A DNA stretch of 64,000 nucleotides. Source: CAIWHR01 sp963816925. GTDB taxonomy: Bacteria; Pseudomonadota; Gammaproteobacteria; Burkholderiales; Casimicrobiaceae. The notes below the pieces were generated by a model, which did no database searches, was not told where the DNA came from, and saw only the letters and a program-made list of their open reading frames with translations. The stretch is from positions 124,001-188,000 of the forward strand of contig CAWFMY010000010.1 in assembly GCA_963816925.1 (NCBI GenBank), written 5' to 3'. The translations under genes were made by a program, and so were the position numbers. Position 1 is the stretch's first letter; every line of letters begins with the position of its first letter. Positions 43,374-51,801 of this stretch are shown here, in pieces.

Positions 43374-45016
43374 GTTCTCTCCATCTCCAATTTCTTGCTG
43401 ATCATTTCGACCAAAGTCTTCTTTGACACCTTGCCGAAGGTGGACACAGGAAAATCGGCCATCAGTTCGAGCCGCTCCGGCAGCTTGAACCTGGCAATCT
43501 CCTTTTGGTGCAGGAAGGCGGCGAGTTCCGCAAGCGTAAGCGTGTGACCGTTGCGGGGAATAACACAGGCACACATCTTCTCGCCCAGGTTCGGATCCGG
43601 CATAGCGACGCAGGCGACGTTCTGCACCGCCGGGTGCATGAGAATCAGGTTCTCGATTTCCTCGGCGCTTATCTTTTCCCCGCCGCGATTTATCAAGTCT
43701 TTCTTACGTCCCTCGACCACGTAGTTACCGGTGGGATGCAGACGCATCAGGTCGCCCGAGCAATAGAACCCGTCGGCGGTGAATTGCTTGGCGTTGTACT
43801 CCGGCACGCCCAGATAGCCTCGCAGCGTGTAGGGTCCACGGCAGGTCAGTTCGCCCACCTCACCCGGCGCCACCTCATTGCCATCGTCATCCACTAACCT
43901 TACTTCGTCATCGGGGCATATCGGCCTTCCGCAGGTCTCGAGGCGCACGTCCTCAGGGTCGTCGAGGCGCACGAAAAACAACATCCCTTCGGACATGCCG
44001 AAATTTTCCTGCACCGTGACGCTTGGAATCAGTTCCTTGGTACGCAGCCGCACTTCAGGTTGCATGCGCTGGCCGCCGCTCTGGATCACCTCCAGCGTGG
44101 ACAGATTGAAATTGCCGAGAGCCGGACTGTTGATCAAGCGAATCAGTAGCGCAGGCACGACCTTGAGGTGGGTCACGCCATGCTGCTGGATCAACCTGAA
44201 TATTTCCTCAGGTTTGGCACTTGCTGAAAGCACGACCTTGCCGCCGTTGAAGAAGAAACCCTGGATGCCCGGGCAGGCCAATGCGAGGTTGTGCGCGATT
44301 GGAATCACGAGCAACAATGTGGAATTCTTCGTCACGCCGACTATGGGCGCTGCGGTCTTTGAGTTGTAGGCGTAGTCGTTGTGAGTACGCGGGATAAGCT
44401 TGGGCACTCCGGTCGTGCCGCCAGAAAGTTGATAAATAGCCGGATCGCTTGGATCGAGCATGATCTTGTCTAGCGCCGAGCGCTGCAGCGTCGGTTCGCG
44501 CTCGATCAGATCGGCAAGGGAATGCTCCCCTGGCGCCGCGCGGCCGAGCACAATTCGAAATCGCAGCGATGGCGATTCGTCTTGGACCCGCGCGACCATC
44601 GGCCCGAAGTGGAAATCTCCCTGACTCTCCGGATAGAAGCAAGACGTGGCGGAAGAAATGCGCACGAATTGGCTTAGTTCGCCATAGCGGTGCGTCGACA
44701 ACGCTGCAATGGGAATGACCCCAATCTTTTGCAAGGCAAAATAGAGCAAGACGAATTCGGCCACGTTGGGCAATTGCAGCACGGCTGGTTGGAGTGGTCC
44801 GAGACCAAGCTGCAACAGGTTTAGCGCCAGGCGATCGCTGAGGCGATCTATGTCGGCGTAGGTGTACTGCGCGTCTCCATCGACGACGGCGATACGGTCG
44901 GCGTATTGCTTGAATACGACTGTGAATTCCTGTGCCAGTGTTTTGTCCCGCCAATAGCCCTTCGCGCGGCACATTGCAGCATATTCCGGCGGGAAGGGTA
45001 CGACGCCTTCAATCAC
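43370..45016 (-). CDS. Aryl-acid AMP/CoA ligase (DhbE/EntE-like)
   Basis: 548 aa adenylate-forming enzyme. The P-loop is YQLSGGTTGVPKLIPRTHND, as in 2,3-dihydroxybenzoate and related aryl-acid ligases. The ATP motifs are VQENFGMSEG and YCSGDLMRLHPTGNYVVEGR, with the C-terminal catalytic Lys in FPVSTFGKVSKKTLV. Without a carrier-protein or siderophore gene nearby, activation to a CoA thioester is more likely than siderophore loading. It lies between the SDR (14 bp upstream) and amidohydrolase B (4-bp overlap). Confidence 0.88.
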   Translation of the reverse strand: MIEGVVPFPPEYAAMCRAKGYWRDKTLAQEFTVVFKQYADRIAVVDGDAQYTYADIDRLSDRLALNLLQLGLGPLQPAVLQLPNVAEFVLLYFALQKIGVIPIAALSTHRYGELSQFVRISSATSCFYPESQGDFHFGPMVARVQDESPSLRFRIVLGRAAPGEHSLADLIEREPTLQRSALDKIMLDPSDPAIYQLSGGTTGVPKLIPRTHNDYAYNSKTAAPIVGVTKNSTLLLVIPIAHNLALACPGIQGFFFNGGKVVLSASAKPEEIFRLIQQHGVTHLKVVPALLIRLINSPALGNFNLSTLEVIQSGGQRMQPEVRLRTKELIPSVTVQENFGMSEGMLFFVRLDDPEDVRLETCGRPICPDDEVRLVDDDGNEVAPGEVGELTCRGPYTLRGYLGVPEYNAKQFTADGFYCSGDLMRLHPTGNYVVEGRKKDLINRGGEKISAEEIENLILMHPAVQNVACVAMPDPNLGEKMCACVIPRNGHTLTLAELAAFLHQKEIARFKLPERLELMADFPVSTFGKVSKKTLVEMISKKLEMERT

Positions 45017-45030
45017 CTTTGGACACTCCC

Positions 45031-45792
45031 TCAGGTCGAGGCCGTGAAGCCGCCATCGATAACGATAATTTCGCCGGTGACGAAGCGGTTGCCATGTACA
45101 AGACTCATCATTGACTCGGCTACGTCGTCGGCGGTAACACAGCGCCTGAGCGGCGTCGCTTTCGCACGTTTGGCCATCAGGTCTTCATACTTGTCCTTGA
45201 GCATTCGCTCCATCCAATCGCCTTCCATCCAGCCTGGAGCCACTGCGTTGACGCGGATCTCCGGACCCAGGTTCCAAGCTAAAGTTTTGGTCATATTGAC
45301 CACGGCTGCCTTGCTCGCGGCATAGGGCAGAGGCTGAGGCCCCGGGCGCAAGCCGACGATGCTTGCAGTATTGACGATGCAGGGGTGCTCACCCTTCCTC
45401 AACAGCGGCAACGCGGCGCGCGTAACCTGGAACATGCCGCGCACGTTGACGTTGAAAACCCGGTCCCAGTCGTCCAACGCGAGGCTTTCCAGATCCTTCG
45501 GCTTCCACGGTGCGGTCGTGCCGGCGTTGTTGATCAGCACATCCAGGCGACCAAAGGTCTGCTCGATGGATCTCATCATCGCTCGCACGCTGGTCTCATC
45601 GCTCACATCGCACTGCAACAGTAGCGTTTGGGCACCGAGCGCCTCCGCCTCAGTCCCTGTTTGACGCGCCGCCGCCGCGCTGGAGCTGTAGTTGATCGCT
45701 ACGTTGTATCCAGCCCGCGCGAGTGCGAGCACAGCGCTCTTGCCGATGCCGCTCGAGCCGCCGGTTACCAATGCCGCTTTTTTGTCGGCCAC
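45031..45792 (-). CDS. SDR oxidoreductase (FabG-like)
   Basis: 253 aa. Motifs: TGGSSGIGKSA (residues 10-20), NNAGTTAP (about 88-95), a catalytic Ser in NTASIVGL, YAASKAA, and the VNAVAPGWMEGD and EIIVIDGGFTAS ends. The Asn-Tyr-Ser after strand 2 (INYSSS) suggests NADP preference. It is first gene of the leftward ligase operon, with the second palindromic operator 68-82 bp upstream. It probably oxidises a hydroxyacyl-CoA or hydroxylated aromatic intermediate. Confidence 0.9.
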   Translation of the reverse strand: MADKKAALVTGGSSGIGKSAVLALARAGYNVAINYSSSAAAARQTGTEAEALGAQTLLLQCDVSDETSVRAMMRSIEQTFGRLDVLINNAGTTAPWKPKDLESLALDDWDRVFNVNVRGMFQVTRAALPLLRKGEHPCIVNTASIVGLRPGPQPLPYAASKAAVVNMTKTLAWNLGPEIRVNAVAPGWMEGDWMERMLKDKYEDLMAKRAKATPLRRCVTADDVAESMMSLVHGNRFVTGEIIVIDGGFTAST

Positions 45793-45859
45793 TATTTATC
45801 CTCGCGTTTTTGCATGGCACCCGACCGAGTTGAATCCTAGCGCTTTTGTATGAGAATAT

Positions 45860-45874
45860 ATCCGAACATGTTCA
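45860..45874. promoter_or_regulatory. Putative TetR operator, site 2
   Basis: ATCCGAACATGTTCA, identical over 15 bp to the site at 40439, in the divergent region between the SDR-ligase operon and the TctC gene. The palindrome proper is 45864-45873. An AT-rich GAATATAT stretch just upstream may be a -10 box. Confidence 0.7.
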
Positions 45875-46023
45875 CTTTCTGACATCATTGCCTGGTTGTC
45901 AAGCCGTCAAATCATTTGCTGCGGTGTAGCAAATTGTCAATGCGGGCACCGGGTCTTATGGCCACGCGGTGCAGCGAATGCGGGCGGCTGCATCCCCCAA
46001 TCTTCGCGGCAGACGGAGGCGCT

Positions 46024-46995
46024 GTGGGGCGATTGACGAGGCCTCGGTGGGCAATCTTAATCATGATTGCGTGCATCGCGCTTGGCGCTCATGCGCAGAC
46101 CTATCCCAACAAGCCCGTGCGGATTATCGTGAGCCAAGCGGCTGGTGGAGGCGTCGACACTCTGACGCGCCTGATTGCACAGAAAATGTCGGAGAGGCTC
46201 GGCCAGCCTGTGGTCGTTGAGAACAAGCCCGGCGCCGGCGGCATCATCGGCACCACGTTCGTGACTAGAGCGCCGTCTGACGGTTACACGCTGTTGATGG
46301 CGCCGATTGGCAACGTGGTCTTCACGCAGATCATGTACACAAAGTTGCCGTATTCGGCGCGACACGACTTGACACCCATCAGCATGCTCGCCACGTTCCC
46401 GTTGATTCTTGTCGTCAATGCTGCGCAGCCATACCGCACTGTGCAGGAACTCGTCGCCTTCATGAAGGCCAACCCGGACAAGGCCAACTACGGCGGGTCC
46501 GGCCCGGCGTTTCAGTTCGCGTCCGAACTGTTCAAGATCAAGACCGAAACGAAAGCCGAATTCATTCAGTACAAGAGCACGAGCGAGGTCATTACCGCGC
46601 TCATAGCCGGCGACCTTCTTCTCGCCTTGGCCGACACCGGACCCGTCCACGAGGCCATAGCGGGCGGGAGGCTTCGGGCACTGGCAGTGACCTCGCCGTC
46701 TCGCCTCCCTTCGTTGCCCAATGTGCCGACCATGGCTGAAGTCGGATTGCCGGATGTAGAGATCCAGTTCTGGGTGGGGCTGTTCGCGCCGACCGGAACG
46801 CCGCAATCTGTCGTGAAGAAGCTTGAAGCGGAAATTATCCGCATAGCCGCGTTGCCTGAGATTGCCAATCGGATGGAGTCGATCCAGGTGAGTCCTGTGG
46901 GAAGCAGCGGCGAAGACTTCGCAAAAGTCCTGGCCGCAGACCTCGCGCGCTGGAGCGCGGTAGCGAAGGCCGCAGATATCAAGCCCAACGATTAA
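46024..46995 (+). CDS. Tripartite tricarboxylate (Bug/TctC) binding protein
   Basis: 323 aa from GTG 46024, preceded by GGAGG at 46015-46019. A signal anchor (about 8-24, ending GAHA-QTY) is followed by the Bug signature YPNKPVRIIVSQAAGGGVD, VVENKPGAGGIIG, DGYTLLMAP and PTMAEVGLPDVEI. The first in-frame ATG at 45916 would give an atypical 36-residue extension. It is divergent from the SDR-ligase operon across a shared operator, so it likely delivers the substrate acid of this cluster. Confidence 0.88.
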   Translation: MGRLTRPRWAILIMIACIALGAHAQTYPNKPVRIIVSQAAGGGVDTLTRLIAQKMSERLGQPVVVENKPGAGGIIGTTFVTRAPSDGYTLLMAPIGNVVFTQIMYTKLPYSARHDLTPISMLATFPLILVVNAAQPYRTVQELVAFMKANPDKANYGGSGPAFQFASELFKIKTETKAEFIQYKSTSEVITALIAGDLLLALADTGPVHEAIAGGRLRALAVTSPSRLPSLPNVPTMAEVGLPDVEIQFWVGLFAPTGTPQSVVKKLEAEIIRIAALPEIANRMESIQVSPVGSSGEDFAKVLAADLARWSAVAKAADIKPND

Positions 46996-47162
46996 TCGGA
47001 GCGCTGAACGTATTCGTGATCTGATCGGCGCGACAGACCGTCGACTTGTCCGAGTTCGAGCTTGCAATCAACCGGAGGATCGCTAACACGCTCGGCATCG
47101 CCATCTCGCAAATTGCGTATACGGCCGAACTCGTGGGGGCTTGCGGCGACGCAAATTACGCT

Positions 47163-47197
47163 AAATGCGGAGCAGACTTTCTGCCCAGTGCGTGATT
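47163..47197 (+). repeat. Segment right-end sequence, copy 3
   Basis: AAATGCGGAGCAGA (47163-47176) and CCAGTGCGTGATT (47185-47197) match the end blocks at 29139 and 34808, again 21 bp before a tRNA fragment. The surrounding 46996-47489 region has no supported gene. Confidence 0.7.
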
Positions 47198-47218
47198 AAA
47201 GGTGAGTTCACGACAAAC

Positions 47219-47262
47219 TGTTAATCCGCAGGCCCCTGGTTCGAGCCCAGGTCGGGGATCCA
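47219..47262 (+). repeat. tRNA-Asn 3' fragment (att-like), copy 3, with duplicated flank
   Basis: 44 nt matching tRNA-Asn with two differences. Unlike the other copies, similarity continues about 70 bp beyond CCA (AAGAATTCAATACGT, then the GGTC-TGCTCGGACC hairpin and GGAACGC...GCGTTCC). That reproduces the flank of the intact tRNA up to its terminator, but without the T-run. It is the junction between the TRAP/aryl-acid segment and the P450 segment. Confidence 0.88.
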
Positions 47263-47489
47263 AGAATTCAATACGTGGGGTCTGCTCGGACCGACGGACC
47301 GGATTGCGGAACGCGAGACTTGGCGTTCCTCAAGATCTATGAAGCCGCTCGCAGCGCAAGGCTCGACGGTCGTTGCCCGAGTTCGCCGCGACGAACGACG
47401 TTGCCGCGCACTTGCTACACATCCCTCAATGCTGTGCGGCGTTGGTCTCGGGCATGTGACACTTGACAGGCCGCTTTCGCGCATGCCGC

Positions 47490-48857
47490 TTAGTGGCGAT
47501 AACCCTTCACACGAACTTTGAAGTCCATCGCCGGGCCGGGCGTTGGCGCGGTCTTGGTCTTGAGCACGTAGTCGGGCGATGCCAATTCCAGATCGAGCTT
47601 GTGGAAGACACGGGCCATCGACAGAGCCATCTGCACCTCCGCCAGGCTCTTGCCCAGGCACGTGTGCGGGCCGCGGCCGTAAGGTGAGTACACGCCAGGC
47701 TGCAGATGCTCAGCGCGTGGCTTCTGATAGCGGTCGATGTCGAAGGTCTTGGCCTTGGGCCAGTATTCATCCATGAAGTGCGGCACGCTGGTGCCGATGT
47801 AGAGCATCTCACCTTCGTAGATCTGATGGCCCTCGAACACGAAGTCTTTGTTGGCAGTGCGCATCTGTGCGACGGCGATTGGGTAGAGACGCATTGTTTC
47901 CATGATTGCGCCGTTGAGTGCGGGCAGCTTCTTGAGCAGACCTTCTTCGTCCACGTGGCCAGCCGCGAACAACTCATCCACTTCCTTCAGCACGCGCGCT
48001 TTGACTTCCGGATGCTTGAGAACGGAGTAAACGACGGCGGAGGTGGTGTTCGCTACGGTGTCCAGGCCCGCAATGTAAGGCCCTGTCAGAGACAGGATTA
48101 GGTCGCTTTCAGGCATCTTCTCTGGCGTTTCGATGTGCGCGGCCATGATGTCGTCGATCAGATTGCGATCTTCCGGCCTGGTCGTGGCATGCCGCGCTTT
48201 GGCGTCCTTGATCATCTTGCGGCCAAGCTCCATGACCCTGCCCCTGGCTTTCTTGTATTCTGGACGCCTTAGCAAGAGCTTGGGACGTTGACGCGTGACC
48301 AACACGTTGAGGATGTAAAGGATCGCAGTGCGGATGTCCTTCACATATTCCAGCGGCGCTGCGCCGGTGAGAATAGTGCCGAGCTGATCGACGACCATGT
48401 ACTGCATGGCTTCAACAGCCGGTACGTCCTTGCCTACGGGCCAGTCGCGCGTGAGCGAGCCGTCGGTGATCGCGACGAGCTCGTCGTAGCGGCCCTTGAT
48501 CGATTCCCTGGAATACCCGCTGCGCATGATGTCGCGCAGTTCCTTGTGACTGTCGCCGTCTTCGCCGGTGAGCATGCGCTTGGCGCCGAACTCGCTCGTC
48601 AGGCCCTCCCAGAATTCCTTTGAGCGCAGACAATCCTTGCCGGCGCGCGTGCCCATGAAGTTGGCGGCTTCGACGCCGGAGATCAGGACGTACTTCTTGC
48701 CAAGAATGCTGAGGCGACACACGGGACCGTAAGTGCGGTAGCAGTGGACGAAAAAATCCGCGGGCCCCTTGATCATGCCGAAAAGGCTGCCCAGCAACGG
48801 CAGTCCGGGTACTCGCGGCGTCTTTTTCAGCGCAATGGTTTCTTCAGTGGTACTCAC
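47490..48857 (-). CDS. Cytochrome P450
   Basis: 455 aa. The I-helix motif is YIAGLDTVANTTS (AGxDT), ExxR occurs as METMRLYPI, and the haem loop is YSPYGRGPHTCLGKSLAE with Gly/Arg replacing the usual Phe at the start of the FxxGxRxCxG pattern. No membrane anchor is seen, so it is a soluble bacterial P450 that needs external ferredoxin partners (none nearby). Substrate unknown; bacterial relatives include sterol- and terpene-oxidising forms. The gene fills most of the 2.9-kb fourth segment. Confidence 0.92.
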   Translation of the reverse strand: MSTTEETIALKKTPRVPGLPLLGSLFGMIKGPADFFVHCYRTYGPVCRLSILGKKYVLISGVEAANFMGTRAGKDCLRSKEFWEGLTSEFGAKRMLTGEDGDSHKELRDIMRSGYSRESIKGRYDELVAITDGSLTRDWPVGKDVPAVEAMQYMVVDQLGTILTGAAPLEYVKDIRTAILYILNVLVTRQRPKLLLRRPEYKKARGRVMELGRKMIKDAKARHATTRPEDRNLIDDIMAAHIETPEKMPESDLILSLTGPYIAGLDTVANTTSAVVYSVLKHPEVKARVLKEVDELFAAGHVDEEGLLKKLPALNGAIMETMRLYPIAVAQMRTANKDFVFEGHQIYEGEMLYIGTSVPHFMDEYWPKAKTFDIDRYQKPRAEHLQPGVYSPYGRGPHTCLGKSLAEVQMALSMARVFHKLDLELASPDYVLKTKTAPTPGPAMDFKVRVKGYRH

Positions 48858-49235
48858 GAAGTTCCCCCCTACTGATCAATATCTTGCCTGGGCATAGTCG
48901 AGCGAATCGGAGCATGTATTGTTTACGGAATGGACGAGTCTAGCCGCCGTTTCGCGCTTTACAAAGGCCTCCGATTTCCACCGGTAATTATTGACCATTG
49001 CGTGTGGCTAAACTTTCGATTTCAGGTGAGCGGTCGCCGTTGTGAATGGGGGGCACGGCCGAGCGTGCATTTACCGTCCCGCGGAGAGTGCGATAATGGC
49101 GGAACGCGACACGAAGCGTTCCCCTGCTCATAGCGGCGCGCACCCGATGCCGTCTTGCCGTCCGTTGCACCAGGCAGGCAGGGAGCGGAAACACGGCGGT
49201 CGGAAGGAACTATTGGTGAACAGGAAAGCCGCGGC
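48858..49235. other. Intergenic region between P450 and GAP genes
   Basis: 378 bp divergent region. No gene, repeat or clear operator recognised. It must hold the promoters of both neighbours. Confidence 0.5.
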
Positions 49236-49877
49236 GTGACTCCCGAGATCGCAGCCATTGCGCTCGGTATCGCGGCGTCGCCCTTCCCAATCATTCCGGC
49301 AATTCTCCTGCTGTTCACGCCGCGGCCGCGGACGACTACAGGGGGCTTTCTGCTAGGCTGGGTTCTCGGCATCGTCGTCGCGACAACGACGTTTGCCGAA
49401 GTGGCGTCCCTTATCGAACCGAGGGACGAGATACCCGCCTGGGTTTCATGGACGCGCATCAGCCTCGGAGTTTTTCTCATCCTGCTGGGCGTTCGGCAAT
49501 GGGCAACGCGGCGTGAGAAGGCGTCGGCCCCGGCGTGGATGCAGGCGATCAACGACGCCACACCGGTCAGGGCCCTGCGGTTGGGATTGCTATTGTCCGG
49601 GGCCAACCCGAAGGTCCTCCTTCTGACCGCAGCTGGCGGACTGGAAATCTATTCGACCGGCCTTTCGCGGACCGGAGCCGCCGTCGCGATGGTATTGTTT
49701 GCCGCAGTCGCCGCCAGCACCGTGTCGATCCCGTTGGTGTTCTACGCAGTGATGGGTGAGCGGGTTCTCGGCCCATTGAGCAGGGCCAAGGACTGGCTTG
49801 GATTGCACAATGCCGCGGTCATGGCCGTTGTGATCACGGTCATCGGGGTCTATCTCGCGGGCAAAGGCTTTCGCTGA
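49236..49877 (+). CDS. GAP-family (Sap/LysE-fold) membrane protein
   Basis: 213 aa with about six membrane helices. TPEIAAIALGIAASPFPIIP at the start and GLLLSGANPKVLLLTAAGG in the middle are the signatures of the GAP (Sap, sulfolipid-1-addressing) proteins. These have a LysE/RhtB-like exporter fold. GTG 49236 follows an AGGAAA site. In mycobacteria such proteins help export lipids. Pairing with a P450 could mean export of an oxidised product, which is inference. Confidence 0.78.
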   Translation: MTPEIAAIALGIAASPFPIIPAILLLFTPRPRTTTGGFLLGWVLGIVVATTTFAEVASLIEPRDEIPAWVSWTRISLGVFLILLGVRQWATRREKASAPAWMQAINDATPVRALRLGLLLSGANPKVLLLTAAGGLEIYSTGLSRTGAAVAMVLFAAVAASTVSIPLVFYAVMGERVLGPLSRAKDWLGLHNAAVMAVVITVIGVYLAGKGFR

Positions 49878-50069
49878 CTGTGAGCTCCGCAACATCAAGG
49901 GCGATCCGGGCCAATCTCGTGGGTAGCGGTAGGTGGCACTGGCCAAACGCTATGCGGCACCTGCCGCGCGTGCTCGGTCAGGAACTGAAATCGGCTGCCA
50001 TTTCGTTCCGCAAAAGGCGGGAGGATCGAAGCGTGTCGCGCATTGACGAGAGGGCAACTACAAGCAGTT

Positions 50070-50101
50070 ACGCGGCGGAATCCGACCTGAGTATCTTGAA
50101 T
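50070..50101 (+). repeat. Segment right-end sequence, copy 4 (degenerate)
   Basis: ACGCGGCGGAATCCGACCTGAGTATCTTGAAT keeps GCGG, GAAT, a GAC-T-AGT block and TGAAT in register with the three clearer copies. It again ends 21 bp before the tRNA fragment. Recognised mainly by position. Confidence 0.45.
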
Positions 50102-50122
50102 ACGCGCAAATCCGCAGTAGAG

Positions 50123-50166
50123 TGTTTGTCCGCAGGTCTCTGGTTCGAGCCCAGGTCGGGGAGCCA
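50123..50166 (+). repeat. tRNA-Asn 3' fragment (att-like), copy 4
   Basis: 44 nt matching tRNA-Asn with three differences. The acceptor side GTCGGGGAGCCA is perfect. It is the distal boundary of the accessory region. Chromosome-like genes follow. Confidence 0.88.
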
Positions 50167-50649
50167 AAATATCAACGGGTTGCGTTTTCCGGACGCGGCC
50201 CCTTTCATTTCCGCCGCTCTTCCGTTGCCGTTTGGTTGCCGTATGCAAGATTTGCCTGTTCGGAGGCGGTGAGCGGGTCTACGCATACGGACGGCCGCCT
50301 TCGAATCTTTTCGGTCATACCCTTCGAAGTGACGGGCCGTCCGCTCCGCCGCGGAAGCGGTCTTCTACTCATCGCCGATCAACTGGAACGATCGGCCAGG
50401 AGCGGTAATTGAGCCTCGCATCCCAAAGCGGACGCTTTCCGACCACCGTCAGCCGCTGTGTCCTCCGACTTTCCCCAATCGTGATAATTCGCATTGCCGC
50501 TTGGGCGCATTGGAGCTATAAGGTGTCCGACGCGTCAAGCAACCGCCGGTCTTGACGCGCCACCCCGACAAATTGGCGCATTGCGCCACGCCGAGGCTTC
50601 GCGCATCACGCGCAGGCACTACCGGCGGATATTGCTGAAGAAGGGGTGC
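50167..50649. other. Region after the distal boundary
   Basis: 483 bp with no supported gene. It starts AAATATCAACGG, weakly like the AAGAATTCAATACGT left flank of segments 1 and 4. Confidence 0.4.
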
Positions 50650-51801
50650 ATGATGAGTTCTCGCCACGTTTCAACCTGCCAGCCATTTGAGTGTCCTCGC
50701 GGCGCAGTTTTTGCACTGTCCGTTCTGATCGGCTTGACGGCTATCGCCGCACCCAACGTTGCGATATCTGGTCCACCCGCGGCAAAGGTGACCGTCTTCG
50801 CCACTGGGTTCAATAACCCACGTGGTCTCAAGTTCGGTCCGGAAGGCGACCTTTACGTGGCCGAGGGCGGTACGGGAGGCCCGCTGTCGACCGACGCGAC
50901 GCCAACTACACCGGCCTTGTGTACGCAGGTTCCCGATGTCGGGCCGTACACGGGCAGTCCGGTCGGTGCCCGCATCTCCCAAGTTGACAGGCATGGCAAC
51001 CGCACTACGGTTATCGACAACCTCCCGTCCAGTCAGACCAATGCGGAGTCGGGCAGCCTGATCAGCGGGGTCGCTGACGTTGCATTCATCGACGACACCC
51101 TATACGCCGTGTTCGCCGGGGCGGGCTGCTCGCACGGTGTCATCGACATTCCCAATGGCGTGATCCGCGTGAACGAAAACGGGACGTGGAAAATGGTGGC
51201 GAATCTGAGCGCCTTTCAGCAGGCCAATCATGTCGCGAACCCCAACCCAGGCGACTTCGAACCAGACGGCACCTGGTACAACATGGTTGCGGTGGATCAC
51301 GATCTCTTTGCGGTCGAGCCCAATCACGGCGAGATCGTGAAGATTTCACACAATGGCACGGTTACCCGAGTCATTGATATTTCAGCGAGCCAAGGCCACA
51401 TCGTGCCTTCGGCGATGACGTTTTATAAGGGCAACTTCTATGTCGGTAACCTGGGCGTCTTCCCGCAGGCCATTGGTAGCTCAAACGTCTATAAGGTTAC
51501 GCCTGGCGGCCAGATCAGCATAGTCACTGGCGGCTTCGACATGGTGCTGGGTCTCGCGTTCGACAGGAAGGGCCGGATGTATGTGCTAGAAATGACGTCG
51601 GGAAATCCCGCGCCCGTGCCATTCACGGGCAAGGTAACGCGGGTCAATGCCACCGGTTCACGCGAGGTCATTGCCGACGGGCTGTTCTTCCCGACCGGCA
51701 TGACGCTCGGACCTGACGGCGACCTCTATATTTCCAACTTCGGATTTGGGCCACCGCCAGTGGGCCTCGGCCAAGTGCTCAAGATAGACCTGCCGAATTG
51801 A
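50650..51801 (+). CDS. ScyD/ScyE-family secreted beta-propeller protein
   Basis: 383 aa. The signal region (about 17-40) is followed by NHL-type propeller blades: TGFNNPRGLKFGPEGDLYVAEGG, then GVADVAFIDDTLYAVFAGAG, SAMTFYKGNFYVGNLGVF and GMTLGPDGDLYISNFGFG, ending GQVLKIDLPN. ScyD/ScyE proteins were named from the scytonemin clusters of cyanobacteria but are widespread as extracellular proteins of unknown function. GAAGGGG precedes ATG 50650. It is monocistronic, right after the accessory region. Confidence 0.82.
   Translation: MMSSRHVSTCQPFECPRGAVFALSVLIGLTAIAAPNVAISGPPAAKVTVFATGFNNPRGLKFGPEGDLYVAEGGTGGPLSTDATPTTPALCTQVPDVGPYTGSPVGARISQVDRHGNRTTVIDNLPSSQTNAESGSLISGVADVAFIDDTLYAVFAGAGCSHGVIDIPNGVIRVNENGTWKMVANLSAFQQANHVANPNPGDFEPDGTWYNMVAVDHDLFAVEPNHGEIVKISHNGTVTRVIDISASQGHIVPSAMTFYKGNFYVGNLGVFPQAIGSSNVYKVTPGGQISIVTGGFDMVLGLAFDRKGRMYVLEMTSGNPAPVPFTGKVTRVNATGSREVIADGLFFPTGMTLGPDGDLYISNFGFGPPPVGLGQVLKIDLPN

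Noticed and set aside
17765..50122. A recombinase or integrase gene for the segments
   Set aside because: I looked for tyrosine- and serine-recombinase motifs in all frames of the four segments. The only mobility proteins found are IS3 and IS30 type.
17721..50166. The five 44-nt repeats as a CRISPR array
   Set aside because: Spacing is kilobases, not tens of bases, and the repeat is the 3' half of tRNA-Asn. No cas genes are present.
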